From positions 2,170,001-2,234,000 of the forward strand of contig NC_089177.1 of assembly GCF_947507565.1 (NCBI RefSeq): 64,000 bases of DNA. Reading direction: 5' to 3'. Source of the DNA: Oscarella lobularis. Lineage: Eukaryota; Porifera; Homoscleromorpha; Homosclerophorida; Oscarellidae. A program made the translations under genes and the position numbers. The notes beneath the pieces are model-generated. The model saw only the letters and a list, made by a program, of their open reading frames with translations, was not told the origin of the DNA and did not search any database. Positions 60,961 to 64,000 of this stretch are shown here, in pieces; within the stretch, counting starts at the first letter, position 1; every line of letters starts with the position of its first letter.

Positions 60961-62723
60961 AGACAGACATTCGTGCACTTGCATAAAGGGTGCCATCATA
61001 AACACCTGTCGCTCAAAATTAGAAAAAGCTCGAAGCACATAACGCTCGCATGATCAGATCACAATCTTGCATTTTATTGTACTGTGAAGTGATCACTAAA
61101 CTATGGCACTGTAGGTCCTAAAGGCAAAAAAGCAGGAACGATTTGGTGGAGATGGATCTGGTCCGCTTAGTGACGACGATGATCACCATCGGAAACATCG
61201 CCGGCGATCCTTATCATCCGAGTAGGCTAATCTAAGCACATTTTGACTTTTTTTAGAGAACTCTCACCTAGGAGCCGATCTAGAAGCAGAAGTCCGCAAA
61301 GAAATCGAAGGCGATACGCGGCGGGAAGTCGAAGTGCGTCGCCGTCGCGTCGCGATGGCGGCGGAAGTTTACGTCGACGAGACGATCCTCCGTCCTCGTG
61401 GAGTCACCAGCAGCCGGACGAGTGGAAGGATCCGTGGCGACGGTCACCGTCGCCTTCGTCGCGACGACGAGCGAGAGTTCCATCACTGCGTAGAGAAAGA
61501 TCGCCTCTGCAGCGCGATCAAGACAGAGGACGAGATTGGGAAACAGAACGAGACAGAGACAGAGATAGGGACAGAGACCGGGACAGAGACAGAGACTACA
61601 GGTTAGGGGGTCTTTACACAAGGGCGTAACGCTAGATGAGAGAGTTCTTTAGGTCTAGAACTTATAAACGCGGTAGGTCTCGATCGAGATCTAGGTCACG
61701 ATCAAAGGTAACGGTGTAGAAAAACGAATCATCTTGATACCCAATGTCATCTTTTCTTAGGATCGAGATTACAAGAGACGGAAGGAGTCTAGTCCTAGAA
61801 GGTTTGAGGAAACGTCGTTGGGGATGAATCATATGATTTTTAGTGTACGCGTCTAGACGCGTGCGATCACCGAGCCCGAGATCTCGACGCGACGGACGAC
61901 GCACACGATCTCGATCGCGTGATCGAGAACGCGACCGGGAACGGGAACGCGAACGCGAGCGTGAACGCGAAAGAGAAAGGGATCGCGAGCGAGAGCGACA
62001 GAGAGAAAGGAATCGCGATAGAGAGAGAAATCGCGATCGTTCTTCCCCTAGCGGCGGCGAATCGAAGTCGAGATCGAGGGATTGGCGCAGTCCGGGTCAA
62101 GAAGCGAAGCGGCGAGGTACCGTCGATGAAAGAGACGAACGGCAACAGCAACAGGATGCCGAGAGACGTGGGAAGTCGAGGAGAAGTCGGAGCAGGTGAT
62201 CGAGTCGTCGCTGGCTACGAATTCAATATCAATAGTCTTGTTTAGCTCTTCGTCTTCGTCGTCGTCATCGTCGTCGTCTTCTGAAGCACCGCTCTCGGCT
62301 AAGAACGGCGACGGCGACGACCCTTCGTCTTATCAGCCTTGCGTGTCGCCTGTGTCGCCGAATGTGAAGCGCGATGTAAGCCCTATCAGTTCGGCTGAAT
62401 CGAAGAAGCGTTCTCAGCCGAAATCAGTAAGTCGATGGGAGATCGAAGATATGCGTAATCCGTCAATTGTTTTTTAGGGCATATCGTTCAAGCTGGTTGG
62501 AAAGAGGCGGCTGCTTGGCGGCGTCACTGCTGCTGCTTCTGTTGCAGATGATTCGCACTCTCCCCCCAGAAGTCCAGACAGCGTGTCTGCTCCTGCAACG
62601 GCCACTGCCGATGATGGCAAGTCTGAAGAAGCTTCACTTCGAAAGCAGCGTCTTCTTGAGGAGTTGCGAGCCGTTGAAGCCGCAATAGCGAGAAAGAGGG
62701 CGAAAATGAAATCAAGCAAATAG
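60174..62723 (+). CDS. ZC3H18: ZC3H18-like nuclear RNA-processing protein without a visible CCCH finger
   Basis: Start MDASSSAAAEPGPFGSTG (60174). The acidic N-terminus has EEGELDYEEEIDDGG, LEDGELEDD, EEGEVKDKADDN and KKMIKTYKSGGR. The next exon gives PPPPHWVSDMHPYPPGPGYH and ESAWERGMKNVK, matching PPTESAWERGLRHAKE of human ZC3H18. Later exons carry an RS-rich region, DEWKDPWRRSPSP (identical DEWKDPWRRS in human), long RD/RE dipeptide runs (61540-61610 and 61915-62050), a Ser run, and the C-terminus LLEELRAVEAAIARKRAKMK, equivalent to LLKQLKAVEDAIARKRAK. The CCCH zinc finger expected before ESAWERG is absent; no CxxxxxCxxxxxCxxxH is found in any frame of 60540-60700. ZC3H18 links cap-binding complex to exosome/NEXT and export. 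Orthology rests on four conserved blocks. Confidence 0.78.
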
Positions 62724-62888
62724 ATGGTTCGGCAAATGTAAATCAAGATCAAATAAAACGGTGCTAAAAACGTTGGAATAGAACAAAGCACGATTTTGAA
62801 TGTGATTAAAATGTTTATCGCTTTTTTTGCGAACTCAAGTGCGCTAAAGGAAGACGCTGTTTTTTTGTGTACACTGCCACGTCACACG

Positions 62889-62896
62889 TCACGTGT
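62889..62896. promoter_or_regulatory. E-box TCACGTGT just before COPB1
   Basis: CACGTG lies 34 bp before the COPB1 start codon, embedded in gtcacacgtcacgtg. Its position matches the start-proximal E-boxes of other genes in the window. Confidence 0.4.
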
Positions 62897-62929
62897 TCTC
62901 CTCTCGCGAGTCTCGGGCGTCGTCTCGCA

Positions 62930-64000
62930 ATGACTGCCGCGGAACAGGCTTGCTACACTCTTCTCAACGTCTCCGACGATTCGGAGACGCCGAACGAAAT
63001 GCAGCTGCGTCAAGATCTTCGTACGTGGAGGGGCCCCCTCAGAAGGAGATCTCCATATTCCGCTCTTTCCCCCGTAGAGAAAGGCGACACGTCGACGCGC
63101 ATCGCGACAGTGAAAACGATCATACAAATGATCCTGAACGGCGAAAAGATGCCGGGACTTCTAATGCCCATGATCCAATACGCGATGCCGACCGACGATC
63201 ATCTCATGAAGAAATTGCTTCTCGTCTTCTTCGAAATTGTCCCGAAAACGCAGCCGGACGGAAAACTCCTCCACGAAATGATCCTAGTCTGCGACGCCTA
63301 TAGACGAGTGAGAAAGGCGAAGAGAGACAGAGAGAGAGAGAGAAATGGTCACTCGTTTTCTAGGACCTTCAACATCCCAATGAATACATCCGTGGATCGA
63401 CTCTACGTTTCCTGTGCAAACTCAAAGTAATGGGGCAGTGAGATCTATAGGTTCGGAACCTGTGAAGTGATGCGTTACATAGGAACCGGAGCTGCTTGAG
63501 CCCCTGATGCCGGCCATTCGCCAGTGTCTCGAGCACCGTCACGCCTACGTTAGACGAAACGCTGTTCTGGCCATCTACACTATATACAAGTGAGAAATCG
63601 ATTAAATTCAATACTAATTCATTATTGGTGTTATTTAGGAGTTTTGACTATCTGATATCCGACGCTCCCGAGTTGATGCAGGATTTTCTCGAGAAGGAGC
63701 AGGACGCCTCTTGCAAGCGAAACGCTTTTATGATGCTCATTCACGTCGATCAGGAGCGAGCGCTCGACTATCTGAGCACGTGCATCGACCAAGTTCACAC
63801 GTTCAACGACATTCTCCAACTCGTCATAGTGGAATTAGTTTACAAGGCGAGAAGAGGAATACCTGAAGGAGGGGCACCTTAATTTGTATTCTTAGGTTTG
63901 CTTTGCTAATCCGTCGGAGAGGGTTCGCTTTATACGCTGTATTTACAATCTCCTCAATTCGTCTTCGTCGGCTGTGAGATATGAGGCAGCTGGGACTTTG
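62930..64000 (+). CDS. COPB1: Coatomer subunit beta, 5' part
   Basis: Start [14 protein letters not shown] (62930; human MTAAENVCYTLINV). The first intron (about 63019-63075) happens to be open, but removing it restores DL plus [49 protein letters not shown] and [13 protein letters not shown]. Further exons give [70 protein letters not shown] and [20 protein letters not shown]. The window ends within the HEAT-repeat trunk, after about one quarter of the roughly 950-residue protein. COPI coat subunit for Golgi-to-ER and intra-Golgi vesicles. Confidence 0.95.

Noticed and set aside
61540-62050. Possible satellite because of GAC/GAG/CGA dinucleotide-like runs
   Set aside because: The runs are in frame and code for the RD/RE tracts expected in ZC3H18.
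62893-63303. Alternative frame of 136 codons over COPB1 exon 1
   Set aside because: COPB1 protein in the other frame is unmistakable; this frame exists only because the small first intron lacks stops.

Overview
This window is nuclear DNA of an early-branching animal, most likely a sponge. The genes are packed at about one per 2.5 kb, many introns are only about 40-80 nt with GT-AG ends, and the recognisable proteins are animal-type: cyclin E, TP53INP, GASZ/ASZ1, LRP-type receptor, fibrillin-like EGF protein, type IV collagen NC1 domains, PSKH1. Type IV collagen NC1 domains, roughly balanced base composition and tiny introns fit a homoscleromorph sponge such as Oscarella. That placement is an inference.

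1-8.5 kb: an SLC12A9-type transporter (minus, cut by the window edge), a secreted WAP/CUB-like protein with an internal tandem duplication, and the nucleolar helicase DDX27. 8.7-33 kb: genes alternate strand almost perfectly: LRP-like receptor (+), CC2D1/Lgd (-), BtpA-family protein (+), TP53INP (-), cyclin E (+), ASZ1/GASZ (-), RECQL4 (+), URI1 (-), MRPL3 (+), an EF-hand/WW/coiled-coil/CAP-Gly protein (-), and a secreted CE15-like esterase (+). Divergent start codons lie 55-425 bp apart and convergent stop codons as little as 8 bp apart, so promoters are probably shared and 3' ends overlap.

33-38 kb: an unassigned spacer, a 5'-truncated non-LTR retrotransposon fragment with a restriction-like endonuclease domain, and a small inverted repeat. 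37.9-52.3 kb: a long EGF/FN3 matrix protein, DGAT1, a Rab-like GTPase with an altered switch II glutamine, RFC3, a WDR89-like protein, PSKH1, and the Rieske subunit UQCRFS1.

52.7-62.7 kb: a recently rearranged cluster. It holds three copies of a secreted protein made only of a collagen IV NC1 domain with no collagen helix; one copy is intact and two are broken. It also holds a carbohydrate sulfotransferase and two copies of the 5' half of a ZC3H18-like gene inside a segmental duplication of about 1.4 kb. Only the downstream ZC3H18 copy is complete. The window ends in the start of coatomer beta (COPB1).

Most genes are housekeeping (replication, ribosome, RNA processing, lipid, vesicle traffic). 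The novel material is in the extracellular and receptor genes and in the NC1-only cluster. CACGTG E-boxes recur in intergenic and promoter positions. Exon borders were read by eye and the spans given are start codon to stop codon including introns.
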